A stretch of DNA of 64,000 nt from Trachythela sp. YZ-2020 (GCA_016169945.1 JADLSH010000235.1:124001-188000); one strand, 5' to 3'; positions 24,301-36,890 are shown, numbered from the stretch's first letter. The notes: generated by a model not told the origin, from the letters alone. Made by a program: numbers and translations.

Positions 24301-25211
24301 TCAAAGATGCCATTTTACATCCAAATCCAGCCAAGGAGGCCCAGCTTGATGATAATCCTGATGATGAACCAGCCAATATGGAAACTCTGCCAACTGTTGA
24401 TCTACAAAGTATAGATGAAACAATAAACAAACTGAGTGACAAAATTGCAAATTTACACCCACCACCAAAGCCTTCTAATCACCATCTGCAACGAGAGCAA
24501 GCACCACCAGCTAATTCTGATTCCACTCAGCATAACAGACACAAAAAGCGGAAACCTCTTCGGGAAGTTCAAAATTTAGTTAACCATGTAGTGCAGCAGG
24601 AACCACCTCAACAATCACAGCAAAACACAAATGGAATCATGGAATGGCTGTTCCCCACAAGTATCTGCCAAACCCAAATAGGTGGAAGACCACTGGCAAG
24701 TAATGCTTGCACAATTATTGCTTCAATGTGGTGCCGAAAGTTTCTGTTAAAAACATTGGCTATCCCATCTAATAAAAGTGATATCCGAGCTATGACAAGC
24801 AGCTACAAACAAACAATTTTGAATGGGAATTTATTGTACCAAGGTTTGAATCTACCTCATAACCAACCAAATTTGGAAGTTCGAGATGTGGTCGGCAAGA
24901 TTAAGGATCTGAACTTACAAATTTTGCACGATTTGGGATTCTTCAATGTGGATGACATTAAAGAAACATTTGTTAAAATGCTTCAAGGAGGGAAAAGGCA
25001 TGCTGGCGTTTGGATTATCCCACCAGCTAATTCAGTGGCCATACTTATTGATAATGGAAACCTAGCTGTGTTTGACAGTCATCAGCATGGCAATGAAGGT
25101 GGCCTAGTTCTCGTATGCAAGCTTGCAGAAATAGATGAACTTTTCAATTATCTTGGAGAAAAACATAACTTGTGTGGCAGCAACTTTGCCGAACTTGCTA
25201 TGAATGTATAG
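21326..25211 (+). CDS. Putative transposase with AT-hook-like motif, RING-H2 finger and C-terminal cysteine-peptidase-like region (copy A, frameshifted)
   Basis: Exons 21326-21589, 21691-21901 and 22204-25211 join in phase (GT..AG). Domains in order: an N-terminal Cys cluster (CAVCGKCCKQK...CFGV...CSTCRRAL); AGRPKKTQR, AT-hook-like; a candidate DDE core with LVLIIDDFTKIH as Asp 1, IQPGDWPCQFYCRQ as Asp 2 and PVENTHSIIRA as a possible Glu; RING-H2 (CICDLHSC...CWHSFHVKC...FCPICHAF, about 24136-24265); a Pro/Gln-rich linker; and a C-terminal region with RPLASNACTIIASMWC (candidate catalytic Cys) and LAVFDSHQHGNEGG (candidate His). Relative to copy B it lacks one base in each of three homopolymers (about 23056, 23321, 23343), which break exon 3. 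The DDE and peptidase calls are inferences; the RING call is strong. Confidence 0.65.
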
Positions 25212-26675
25212 TGCATGACATCATTTGTTAGGAAATGTTCAATTGAAATAAAATATTGCAAATCAATGTATAAGGGAGTCAGTAAATATATCGTTTTCAA
25301 TCATTTCAAATATTTGTGTTGAATTGTACAATTAGTGAATAAACACAGGCATATGAAACCATCTAAAATCATTACTGTACATGTGAAACAAACCAATGCA
25401 TTTCATCAGACAAATATCAAATGAGACTCTATTTTTGAGGGGAAAAATTGTATAAAGGTTGAGCTCAAGTTTTGTATGACATTCAGACATTGAAAAGTCT
25501 CTGGAATTTTAGATTTATCTATTATTAAATTCATATGACCAAGTTTGGTTTTGAAAAAACATAGTCGAAATATAAATGGTACTAAAGTTACTTCTAGCAA
25601 TAAAAGAAAGCTAAAAATGCCTATTTGTAGCGGGAAAAACTTGAAACTCTTCGCGTGAATCGCGCCAAATAAGGGCACGGTATAGTAATTTCCCAGTTGA
25701 TTGGAACGTACTTCAACAGCTACTTGCTCACATTGCATGCTTACTAGCGCGCGTTTTAAAGGCGAAATTTGCCTTCAAGGGCAATTTTTCACTCAAAACG
25801 ATTATGAATTTATTTTTTCCACACCTCTAGAGAATTCAAAAATAGGGGCATAATTTTGGAGATTTCGGTTAGATTTTTTGTAATTTGGCTCTGTAGGGAC
25901 TCGGTTTAAATACTGAATGAGACGAGAAAATACGACGAGATATAATTTAAAATATTTTTTGTTCTTGAAGGAGTAACGGGTTGATTTTTCTATACAAGAA
26001 TTAACAAATTAGAACCAGAAACTATAACAAAAGATGAACCTAGTAGTTCAAATAGATTTGCGATCCTTTTATCCAATATACCGGGCATCAAAAGTGAACC
26101 AATATGCAATGTTTGAAATACAACCCAGGATTTCAATCGGAAGGGCGATTTTTATGTCAACAAAATACTGTTTATCGAAAGCAACAAACGATGGGAATAC
26201 AAAATTTAGTACAAAAATTTGGGAGATTTCGTTAAGATTTTGAGCTGTCGGAACTTGCTTGCTATACCCCTGTCCTGGACCTAGAACGTCAACAGCTGCG
26301 AAGGCATGTGAACTTTTTCCACACCCTGTACAAACGTGAAATTATCTGGGGAAAACACAACCAGAACTGACACCTAAAGTTGTAAGGAACATCTTGCGTA
26401 CCTTTTTCTGGTTTCATCACACCAACGTGTAGCAGACAGTCCTTCTTTCAGCACGCGCGTGGCAAAGTTGTGTTCATTTCATCGGTCTACTTCTTCGTGT
26501 ATAAATGTGGTCATCACTCGCACAGATTTGGCTCAAACCACTTGAAAAATCGTCATCTATCAAACCATGGGTATCAGTTCACGTACAAGTTTGTTTTACG
26601 CCATTTAAGCAATCGAGTTGCCGCACAATTCACAACTAAATACAACAGTTCGAAAGGCACAACTACAAGTCCAAA
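25212..26675 (+). other. 3' noncoding part of element copy A
   Basis: Matches copy B at about 31288-32814 in reverse. It contains the conserved CGCGATTCACGCGAA palindromic patch near 25650-25670 and no supported ORF. Short frames here run in both copies but carry no motif. Confidence 0.6.
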
Positions 26676-27666
26676 CGATCTTCAATGTGACCTTGATGGT
26701 ATTAGCCAATGGTGTCGGACATGGCGCATGGACCTTAACACATCTAAGTGTGGAGTTCTTAAGGTAACAAGGAATCTCAAACCCATACAGTCATCTTACC
26801 ACCTCAGCAACTCTGCCAATACCACCGTCATCAGTAAAAGGGTTGTTCAAAAAGATCTTGGCGTTCTGATCACTGCAGATCTCAAATGGAACCACCAAGT
26901 GTCCGCTGTATGTGCGAAAGCAAACAAAATGCTTGGGTTTGTAAGAAGGTCCTCTCTCAACATGCATGATCCCCGTACACGTACTGCATTATATAAAACG
27001 TTAGTACGAAGTCGTATCACTTACAGCTCGCAAGTCTGGTCCCCGCAGTCTGTATCATTAATCCACGACGTCGAGAAGGTTCAAAGACGTGCAACCAGGT
27101 TCATTCTATCGCTGCCGTTTAGATCTGAAACCAGTTACCAGGAAAGATTACTAAAAACAGGACTAATTCCTTTGTCCTACTGGCACGAGTACCTGGACTT
27201 AGTATACCTTTTTAAGGCAATTAAATTGAATGACCCCCAGATTGCTTTACTATCAAATGATCGTATCACCAGGCGTTCCACAACTGACAGTATAACATTA
27301 AAAATTGCCAAAGTTAACACTTTAACCTTTCAGAACAGTTTTTATAATAGAACTCCTAGAGTCTTCAACTCTCTACCACCACATATCCGAGAAGCAGGCG
27401 TTACTATTGGCCAATTCAAATCCTACCTGTTGACTTACTATCATACCATGACTGAACAAATATATGATATTGATGCTCCACAAACGTTTAAAAGTATATG
27501 TGTTAAGTGTCACGTGTGTCGTTCATTGTCAAGTCTTGTGGTTAAAATGTGTTGTAAATAATGTATTATTGTTTGTATTTAGGAACCCTGTAAATGGAGC
27601 AATAAGCTCTGTAGGGTTAACCTGCCTAATGGCTAAGTTTGTAAAAAAAAACAAAAAAACAAAAAA
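26676..27666 (+). mobile_element. 5'-truncated CR1/Jockey-like LINE inserted in copy A
   Basis: The reading frame (to the TAA near 27559) is the C-terminal end of a LINE ORF2 with GISQWCRTWRMDLNTSKC, VQKDLGVLITADLKWN, TYSSQVWSPQ, VQRRATRFIL and FNSLPPHIREA. The 3' end is A-rich with interspersed C (27645-27666). Copy B has the uninterrupted site at 31287/31288, so the borders are exact and the insertion postdates the divergence of the two copies. Only a 0-4 bp target duplication is possible. The ATG-initiated frame at 26470 is an artefact fusing element sequence to the LINE. Confidence 0.85.
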
Positions 27667-27924
27667 CCAAGGTATCTTTGTCGCCATTATTTGAACAAAA
27701 TTTACCGTTAAAAATGACATATTTAACATCTGAAGCAAAGTTGGTGTGCTAACAAAAAACTTCCCATTCTTTAAATATCTTGATCATCGGTCAGAGAAGT
27801 TCAGATCTCAACAAACTTTCTCTTTGTAGTTCTGATTCAAAATTCGAATTCCAACGAAAAAAACAGGCTGTGCCAGCAATTTTTCTGCACAGCGACAACA
27901 AATTTCCCAGCTGCTGTGTAAACT

Positions 27925-28325
27925 ACGTATTTCGCATTCTGAAATTTGGGGACGTTTTGACTAGAGGACGTTTTGACTTGGAGACTTTTTGACTTAGAAA
28001 ATAACCTATTACCTTGTTGATTATAATCTTTGATAGCAGAGTACGATAAAATTCCAATACATACAGTAAACATGTCTTAAAGTCGTGAAAATCAACAAAA
28101 ACAAACCAAAATAATAAAAAATATTTCCAAAATATATAAATTAATAAATACTCCGCTGCCCGCATTACTGCAGACTCGTATTCTCCGAAAGGAACGAACA
28201 TCTCCCGAAGGTCGACGAATAGAAAATAGAGAAAGGGACCGCAACACCCTATGACGGAAGGGCTATCTTTAAAATAGGGAACGGGGATGGTCGTCTTTAT
28301 GGGAATGGTCGTCTTTATACTGTGA
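27925..28325. other. Spacer right of element copy A
   Basis: No gene recognised. Contains GACGTTTTGACT direct repeats near 27952-27990 and GGTCGTCTTTAT repeats near 28288-28318. Confidence 0.4.
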
Positions 28326-30248
28326 CAATACCGACAATCAAGTAAATAAAGGTAAAAAATATATTTTAAACAGTTTACACCATGGGATGAAAGAACCGAG
28401 GAAATAAAGATCGACTAACAAGGGATGGGACATAATTGAGGGATATGTCATGAATGCAGAAATTTTCAGGGAATGGAACTGTGTTTCACTTTGTTGGCAA
28501 TCATATTATAAATAATTAAATAACAAGTATATTAATTGGCATTCACTAATAACTTTAACATATTTTACTTTACCCATTAGTGTGCATTATACCCTTTCCT
28601 TAATTGACGAGTAAAATCGTCTGGCGTTTAATAGACAGCGCAAAATAGTCTGGCGTTAGATAGAGCAAAATAGCATGTATGGGGTGTATTTGGGCGCACT
28701 GTGGCTCCTTGGGTAATTAGGCAAACCAAGAGAATCCAATTAATTGTCAGGGGATGGGGGAAACCAGGAGAACATTGGAAGGTGCAAACCAGCTTAACAA
28801 GGTAATGGGCAGAAAAGAAAACTAAATTATAAGGATAATGACATTCTTAAATAGATTTTGGTCCAGATAAAATTTAACCCTCTGGCTCTAATGAGAAAGG
28901 AGTTTGATGTATATAAAGGTATCAAGGCCATTTTACTTTCGGAATTCAGTATTTTTTTATTGCCAAAATATTAGTCAAAATGCACAGAAAACATATCACA
29001 GGCACAGGGGGGGGGGGGATTTGCGGAGGAAGGGGCAGACAAGACTTTCCCTGACAAAGGTGGAAACTCCCCGACTTTCACTAAAAACAGAGCTCTCTTT
29101 TATGCTTAATTACAATGGCACACCTTCCAATTATCCATTTGCAACTAGCTCTTGGGAAGGAATTGCCTAAATTTCTTACTATTTGTGCCAAATTTGGCCA
29201 CCTCCTCCCTTCCCCACCCACCTTGTATGCCTATGTCTAAAATTTTACAGTTATACAAAACAAACCCATTAGGCAGACAGATGTAGCTGCATCTGTTACA
29301 TTGAACCAGTGAAATGGTATCCTGGTAGGCTGAGGCCTTAAATTATACTGTTAGACAGGGGTGTAGGAAGCTCATTTATTGTGGATGAGGGCAACCAAAG
29401 CAAAAAGTAATGTATGTGATCCTGAAGGCACTACATAACCAGGGGGATATGGGGGCATGCCCCCTCAAAAAAGTTTAAAATCTAGACCCTCTGAAATGGC
29501 ATTTTCAGCCAATTTAGTGACTGGTGTGTCATTTTTAGAAATATTAGACAGTTAATAGTCATTGACATCTAAAAGATAATACTAGATTATTAAACCATTT
29601 TACAGTTTTCTAACATTCTTTACTCCGAAATGCAACATAAAACGTAGCTTTATTTGTATTCAGGGTAGTAAAAGTGAGGGGTGCTATTTGAGAGCCCAAG
29701 GAGCGAGACACAGCCAGGGGATCCGGGGGATTCACCAATCCCTTGTTTGTCGATCTTTCTTCCCTCGGTGTAAACTGTTTAAAAGATATTCTTTACCTTT
29801 ATACACTTGATTGTTGGTCTTGTATAGCTTTGGGTTTTATTTTTTATGTAAATATGCCCCACTTTGCTATTTTGCTCTATCTAACGCCAGACTATTTTGC
29901 TCTGTCTAACGCCAGACTATTTTGCTCAGATATCTAACGCCAGACGATTTTACTCGTCAATTATTAAGGAAAGGGTATATTATGTACACTAATGGGTAAA
30001 GTAAAATATGTTAAAGTTATTAGTGAATGCCAATATACTTGTTATTTAATTATCTATATTAAATATGATTGCCAACAAAGTGAAACTCAAACACAGTTCC
30101 ATTCCCTGGAAATTTCTGCATCCATGACATATCCCCCAATTCTGTCCCATCCCTTGTTTGTCAATCTTTCTTCCCTCGGTTCTTTCATCCCATGGTGTAA
30201 ACTGTTTAAAAGATCTTTTTTACCTTTATTTACTTGATTGTCGGTATT
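28326..30248. repeat. Large inverted repeat with arms of about 375 bp
   Basis: The left arm 28326-28700 (ATACCGACAATCAAGTAAA...) is found in reverse at 29868-30248. The arms include GTAAAATCGTCTGGCG motifs and a CCCATTAGTGT segment related to the 98 bp element at 6342. A further partial direct copy of the right arm lies at 29743-29870. The interior (28700-29740) holds a G-run (about 29008-29019) and no supported gene. Unclassified foldback or nested MITE remnants. Confidence 0.65.
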
Positions 30249-30574
30249 GTATAGCTTTTGATTTTATTATTTTATGTAAATTTTAGTATTCCACTGATGC
30301 TTTTTTAAACACAACAGCAAATCTCCAGTCACATGACCTATAGGTCCTGCTATCCGCAGTATCCAGTGGATAATAAAGCCTGGTTAGATATCGTTACACA
30401 CTGTTCCCCCCATCCCCTGGTCTCGCCATTGCCCAATTCTACTGTCCTATAGATCTCTTAGTTCCTGTTTCCCCCGCTTCATGTTTGCCCCACTCCCCGG
30501 TTTCCCCACTTCTCGGTTCCCCACTCTCTTATTTCCTCGTTCCCCGGATTTTAAAGATAGCCATTTGTTTACTG

Positions 30575-30931
30575 CAATGGACCATTCCCCTATTAAACTA
30601 ACTTTTGAACTAGGAAATTGTATCAGTACAGCTGGAAAGAGCATCCCAAGTTTAGTAAAATTGCAAAGTTTAGTAAAATTGCGAAATGTTGTAAAATGTG
30701 GAAAATATAGCCCTATGAAGTTGGTAAATTTTGTATATTTTTGTATTACGCGCGGAAAACGGTTACCACTTAATATACAAAATTTACCAAATTCACAGCG
30801 CTGTATTTTCCACATTTTACAACATTTCGCAACCAAACCTTGCAATTTTACTAAACTTAGGATGCTCTTTCCAGCTGTACTGATACAATTTCCTAGTTCA
30901 AAAGTTAGTCTAATAGGGGAATGGTCCATTG
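30575..30931. mobile_element. Palindromic MITE, 357 bp
   Basis: Long TIRs start CAATGGACCATTCCCCTATT and run about 85 bp, to GGAAAGAGCATCC, in near-perfect inverted order. An inner pair of arms around TAAAATTGC and GTAAAATGTGGAAAATA makes almost the whole unit fold back. It sits just left of element copy B. ORFs read through it (for example 30481-31146) are by-products of the palindrome. Confidence 0.65.
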
Positions 30932-31038
30932 GCGGCGTTTCCGCCTTCGCATCAACTTCGGAATTCGGAAATTGCTCGCAGGCTCAACTCAAATGGGCAG
31001 CGGTTGAAAATAATAATTTATTAATTGTTAAAAAAATG

Positions 31039-34000
31039 AGCAGCTGGGAAATTTGTTGTCGCTGTGCAGAAAAATTGCTGGCACAGCCTGTTTTTTTCGT
31101 TGGAATTCGAATTTTGAATCAGAACTACAAAGAGAAAGTTTGTTGAGATCTGAACTTCTCTGACCGATGATCAAGATATTTAAAGAATGGGAAGTTTTTT
31201 ATTAGCACACCAACTTTGCTTCAGATGTTAAATATGTCATTTTTAACGGTAAATTTTGTTCAAATAATGGCGACAAAGATACCTTGGTTTGGACTTGTAG
31301 TTGTGCCTTTCGAACTGTTGTATTTAGTTGTGAATTGTGCGGCAACTCGATTACTTAAATGGCGTAAAACAAACTTGTACGTGAACTGATACCCATGGTT
31401 TGATAGAGGACGATTTTTCAAGTGGTTTGAGCCAAATCTGTGCGAGTGATGACCACATTTATACACGAAGAAGTAGACCGATGAAATGAACACAACTTTG
31501 CCACGCGCGTGCTGAAAGAAGGACTGTCTGCTACACGTTGGTGTGATGAAACCAGAAAAAGGTACGCAAGATGTTCCTTACAACTTTAGGTGTCAGTTCT
31601 GGTTGTGTTTTCCCCAGATAATTTCACGTTTGTACAGGGTGAGGAAAAAGTTCACATGCCTTCGCAGCTGTTGACGTTCTAGGTCCAGGACAGGGGGTAT
31701 AGCAAGCAAGTTCCGACAGCTCAAAATCTTAACGAAATCTCCCAAATTTTTGTACTAAATTTTGTATTCCCATCGTTTGTTGCTTTCGATAAACAGTATT
31801 TTGTTGACATAAAAATCGCCCTTCCGATTGAAATCCTGGGTTGTATTTCAAACATTGCATATTGGTTCACTTTTGATGCCCGGTATATTGGATAAAAGGA
31901 TCGCAAATTTTTTGAACTACTAGGTTCATCTTTTGTTATAGTTTCTGGTTCTAATTTGTTAATTCTTGTATAGAAAAATCAACCCGTTACTCCTTCTAGA
32001 ACAAAAAATATTTTAAATTATATCTCGTCGTATTTTCTCGTCTCATTCAGTATTTAAACCGAGTCCCTACAGAGCCAAATTACAAAAAATCTAACCGAAA
32101 TCTCCAAAATTATGCCCCTATTTTTGAATTCTCTAGAGGTGTGGAAAAAATAAATTCATAATCGTTTTGAGTGAAAAATTGCCCTTGAAGGCAAATTTCG
32201 CCTTTAAAACGCGCGCTAGTAAGCATGAAATGTGAGCAAGCTAGCTGTTGAACCACGTTCCAATCAACTGGGATTCCTTTCGGCTGAAATTACTATACCG
32301 TGCCCTTATTTGGCGCGATTCACGCGAATAGTTTCAAATGTTTTCCCACTACAAATAGGCATTTTTAGCTTTCTTTTATTGCTGGAAGTAACTTTAGTAC
32401 CATTTATATTTCGACTATGTTTTTTCAAAACCAAACTTGGTCATATAAATTTAATAATAGATAAATCTAAAATTCCAGAGACTTTTCAATGTCTGAATGT
32501 CATACAAAACTTGAGCTCAACCTTTATACAATTTTTCCCCTCAAAAATAGAGTCTCATTTGATATTTGTCTGATGAAATGCATTGGTTTGTTTCACATGT
32601 ACAGTAATCACCTTGCTATGTTTATTTAAGTTTCAACTTAATCAACCAACTGAATGATTTTAGATGGTTTCATATGCCTGTGTTTATTCACTAATTGTAC
32701 AATTCAACACAAATTTTTGAAATGATTGAAAACGATATATTTACTGACTCCCTTATACATTGATTTGCAATATTTTATTTCAATTGAACATTTCCTAACA
32801 AATGATGTCATGCACTATACATTCATAGCAAGTTCGGCAAAGTTGCTGCCACACAAGTTATGTTTTTCTCCAAGATAATTGAAAAGTTCATCTATTTCTG
32901 CAAGCTTGCATACGAGAACTAGGCCACCTTCATTGCCATGCTGATGACTGTCAAACACAGCTAGGTTTCCATTATCAATAAGTATGGCCACTGAATTAGC
33001 TGGTGGGATAATCCAAACGCCAGCATGCCAATTCCCTCCTTGAAGCATTTTAACAAATGTTTCTTTAATGTCATCCACATTGAAGAATCCCAAATCGTGC
33101 AAAATTTGTAAGTTCAGATCCTTAATCTTGCCGACCACATCTCGAACTTCCAAATTTGGTTGGTTATGAGGTAGATTCAAACCTTGGTACAATAAATTCC
33201 CATTCAAAATTGTTTGTTTGTAGCTGCTTGTCATAGCTCGGATATCACTTTCATTAGATGGGATGGCCAATGTTTTTAACAGAAACTTTCGACACCACAT
33301 TGAAGCAATAATTGTGCAAGCATTACTTGCCAGTGGTCTTCCACCTATTTGGGTTTGGCAGATACTTGTGGGGAACAGCCATTCCATGATTCCATTTGTG
33401 TTTTGCTGTGATTGTTGAGGTGGTTCCTGCTGCACTACATGGTTAACTAAATTTTGAACTTCCCGAAGAGGTTTCCGCTTTTTGTGTCTGTTATGCTGAG
33501 TGGAATCAGAATTAGCTGGTGGTGCTTGCTCTCGTTGCAGATGGTGATTAGAAGGCTTTGGTGGTGGGTGTAAATTTGCAATTTTGTCACTCAGTTTGTT
33601 TATTGTTTCATCTATACTTTGTAGATCAACAGTTGGCAGAGTTTCCATATTGGCTGGTTCATCATCAGGATTATCATCAAGCTGGGCCTCCTTGGCTGGA
33701 TTTGGATGTAAAATGGCATCTTTGGCAACTTTACCAAGCTCCTCCACTTTACTTTGAAGAAATGCATGACAAATTGGGCAGAAAGTAGTGCCATTGAGAC
33801 ATTTAACATGGAATGAATGCCAACACCCTTGAAAAATTCTCCATGGTTCATCGTCGTCGTTAATGGTGCACGAGTGGAGGTCACATATGCAATCTTGGTT
33901 TGGTTCCTGCTTTGCGCTGAAGCCAAGAGGAAGAGCTGTGTATTTAACTTCTGCTTGTCCAAAAATGTATGGTAAGCGGACATATTTTGTTTTCCTTCTT

Positions 34001-36809
34001 ATAAAACTAGAAGCACAGCCAATGTTATCATTTATCACAATGAAAATGTTTGTCAAAAATTCTGCACATCGGACCTTTAGGTACTTAAGTTGCTGCTGTG
34101 AAAAACTGAAGTGTTTTGGAGGGGTGAAATTTAATCGAAAGTTAGCTTGTTTGGTCTTGGATTGAAATATACCCTTTGCCCTTTCCTGAAGTTTAGCGGC
34201 AGTGTCGGAAGGCTGAGTTTGGGCTCGGATGATGCTGTGTGTATTCTCCACTGGATATTCATCAAAAATTGTGGGCCACTTGGAAAATTGTTCATAAAGC
34301 TCATTGTACTTGCTTTTCCAGTGGGAAGTGTTTGATAACCACACAAGGGGAGCTTTATTGTAATGACGGCGCTTTAGGCACAGGAACATTACCCATATCC
34401 GGATCATTGAATTGTAGTATTCTTTAAAATTGTTTCTTTTGAAAGTGATTGTATAAATTGTCAAAACCAGTGGGATATAGTTTTCTAACAAATTGAGTAG
34501 TGTACCATATTGAGTGTCCTTGGAATTTTGAAATTTGGTCATCACTTGATCTCGTATTAATGTCCAACTACCATACACTGTTTCTAGTATGAGACTTATT
34601 CTCCAGGGTTTGGGTGATTTTTGTCAGCTTACTGTTTGGGAACAAATAACTATAAACTTGGTTGAAGAACGGTCTAAATGTATGAAAAATGTCTTCTCTA
34701 CTATTTAGGGAAATGTGCAATGGACCCATAGTGGGAATGAGAGATGTTATGGCAGGGATTTGACCGCTCCTGGAGTTGCAATTTTCCACAGTATTGGAGG
34801 ATGACTGATGCTCCTGTTGAGATGCACATGATTGCTGATACTGGGTGAGAGATTCGTATATCAGTTGTCTACAATAAAATTGGCATGGCCAGTCACCAGG
34901 CTGAATTATGACAAACTTCTTCAAATAAGCTGCTAAACCTGATGCCACAATTGTATCATATGCTTTGGAAAACCCATCCTTTGATTTCAACTGTAACTCG
35001 ACAAAGTCAATTAGATGCAAATCATCCATTGTTCTCATCATTCGAACTCCAGACTCGTCACCATAGCCATGTTCTTCTAGAATGTGTCGTTCAAGATCCG
35101 GTGTAAAAAACAGCGTGGTCAACCAATTTGGCATAGTTGAGGCGTAGCTATTGCTTAACAGTGCAGCCTGTTCAGGGGAGGTTATAGCATCTACACAAGC
35201 TGGTATGTCAACACCATCTGGGCAATGGATTCTGGAAATATTTGATGGTACCTTTATTGCTCTCAATTGCTTGAATGCCTTTACTACAATTGTACACATG
35301 CTCATTGGATTGCAAGTTCTCAGAATGGCTGGTCTTCGATAGGTGTGAATTTTGGTGAAGTCATCGATTATAAGTACCAAAACCCATTCATTTTGGATTG
35401 CTTGGTTGAAAAAATTTTTCAGACTTTCCTCATGATTTCGCGACAGTTGGCTGCGGATTATGTCAGATGTTTTACGGCTGCATGTATGTCCCATCCGATA
35501 TTGTGTATCTATGCCTTCTTGAGTCATCCTATTGGAGTTCAGATAGAGTGCATTATCTACTTGCATAACATTACACATCTGGCTGCGGCAGTAGCACATA
35601 GTATAAATTATCGACACTGTTCTTACTCGGTTGAGATCCTGACGCCTGTGGGAATGACGGTCCTCTGAAACTGCTTGCAAGATGTGTTCAAATATATTTG
35701 GAGCACCTGCCTGACGACAAAAATCGATGAATTCATTTGGTTGATATATTGCTGGTTGGTTTCCAAGAACAAAGTTCTCATATATGCTCTGTTTTATTTT
35801 CTCCAGCTCCAATTTGAGATCACATCCTGCAAGAAAAGCATTGACTTTGTCATTTGTTGTTATTTACTTGTTAATTTGTAGTGTTATGTTAACCAGGATA
35901 ATGGCAAGATTTCGGGAGACCAGGGCAAATGTTTCACTGGGGCCTCTATAACAACATCATAGTATCATTGGGGGGGGGGGGGCAATTTGACCACAATTTG
36001 TAAAACCTCCTCTCAAGGAGCTCACAACATGCATGTAGTCCAGGGCAAGTACCCCACTCCCTACTCATGGAGTATTGTTACAGTCTGTTTACATTTTGTG
36101 CATGTAATATACAGTACAGTATGTACATACTTCCAGACAGGGAGTTGAACTGCGTCTTAATATCATCATACATTTCTGCTGGCATAAGCACATCTCCATT
36201 GGCCCCTCTCCGTAACACTCCAAAGCATGTGTCTTCTGCCACCCATCCCTCGTTATTGGTATCCGACCAAGTTCTAGCTGGGACAGTTCGTTGTGTTTTC
36301 TTTGGTCTTCCTGCTTTATCTTTTTTATTTGATTTAACCAACTAGCATATTAATAAAACCAAAACAAATTAGACACTGTGCTTTTTAGTATAATTTGAAT
36401 TTTACTTGCCACTTGGCTTATTAAAAATTGTAAAAAAATTACCTGAAAGGACGTTTTTCCTGTGGTTCTGTATATATACAAAGCTCTTCGACAAGTAGAA
36501 CATAATATCCCTGTCCCTTCGTGCGAAACACCGAAGCAACTCTCCAGAAGAGCGCTTTGTGGAAGGCTATTTCTTGTAGAATTTAACTTTTGTTTGCAGC
36601 ATTTGCCACACACGGCACAATAAAGGTTCTTTTTATTTGGAACTGCAAAAACAGCGTTCAAAACAAGCCAAAGAAACAAGACACAGAAAAAAATTGGCCG
36701 GACATGTTTTTGTTTACGAATTTAAAGGCCCCGCCACCGCGCGCGAAAATAATTGCGTGGTCTCCACGCAAGCCAGACTAGCGCATGCGTAACAAATTTC
36801 CCAGCTGCT
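31039..36809 (-). mobile_element. Unassigned TIR transposon with RING and protease-like domains, copy B (no LINE)
   Basis: Same 19 bp TIR as copy A. A perfect but different 9 bp target duplication AAAAAAATG flanks it (31030-31038 and 36810-36818). Length 5,771 bp. It is nearly identical to copy A but lacks the LINE. It carries a ~43 bp extra segment near 32607-32650 and ~14 bp near 32273. The opposite orientation and different duplications show that the two copies inserted independently. Confidence 0.85.
32815..36705 (-). CDS. Putative RING/protease-like transposase, copy B (frameshifted)
   Basis: Exons 36705-36443, 36341-36131 and 35826-32815 with the same splice sites as copy A. Exon 3 is open from the start through the candidate DDE motifs IIDDFTKIH and QPGDWPCQFYCRQ until one extra A near 34618 shifts the frame. 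After that shift it is open to the end through RING-H2 (about 33760-33885) and the C-terminal FDSHQHGNEGG region. Exon 1 lacks one T in a T-run (about 36685-36694) relative to copy A. So each copy has different one-base lesions, all in homopolymers. Domain content and uncertainty are as for copy A. Confidence 0.65.
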
Positions 36810-36890
36810 AAAAAAATGACAAATGTTCGAAAACGACGAAAATCTCAAGATGTTAACTATGTAAACTAGGCTTATGGTATTTTGCGAAAC

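Larger units (their letters stand above)
21222..27915 (+). mobile_element. Unassigned TIR transposon with RING and protease-like domains, copy A (contains a LINE)
   Basis: The ends are the 19 bp TIRs AGCAGCTGGGAAATTTGTT and its complement. A perfect 9 bp target duplication GTGTAAACT flanks it (21213-21221 and 27916-27924). The coding gene occupies 21326-25211. The remainder is noncoding, apart from a LINE inserted at 26676-27666. The same element recurs in opposite orientation at 31039-36809 with a different 9 bp duplication. Nine-bp duplications occur in Mutator-like, Merlin and Rehavkus elements, but I do not recognise their transposases in this protein. Confidence 0.85.

Noticed and set aside
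24043..24414. 123-residue ORF, also at 33612-33983
   Set aside because: Shadow frame of the RING exon in both element copies; differences between the copies do not favour this frame.
26470..26675. N-terminal extension of the LINE ORF from 26470
   Set aside because: This part belongs to element A (copy B has it without the LINE); the fusion is accidental.
30481..31146. 221-residue plus-strand ORF and its 160-residue antisense partner
   Set aside because: Both are read through the palindromic MITE at 30575-30931 and into element B's terminus; the mirrored peptides betray the inverted repeat.
21222..36809. One giant composite transposon spanning both copies and the spacer
   Set aside because: Each copy has its own, different 9 bp duplication, so they inserted separately.
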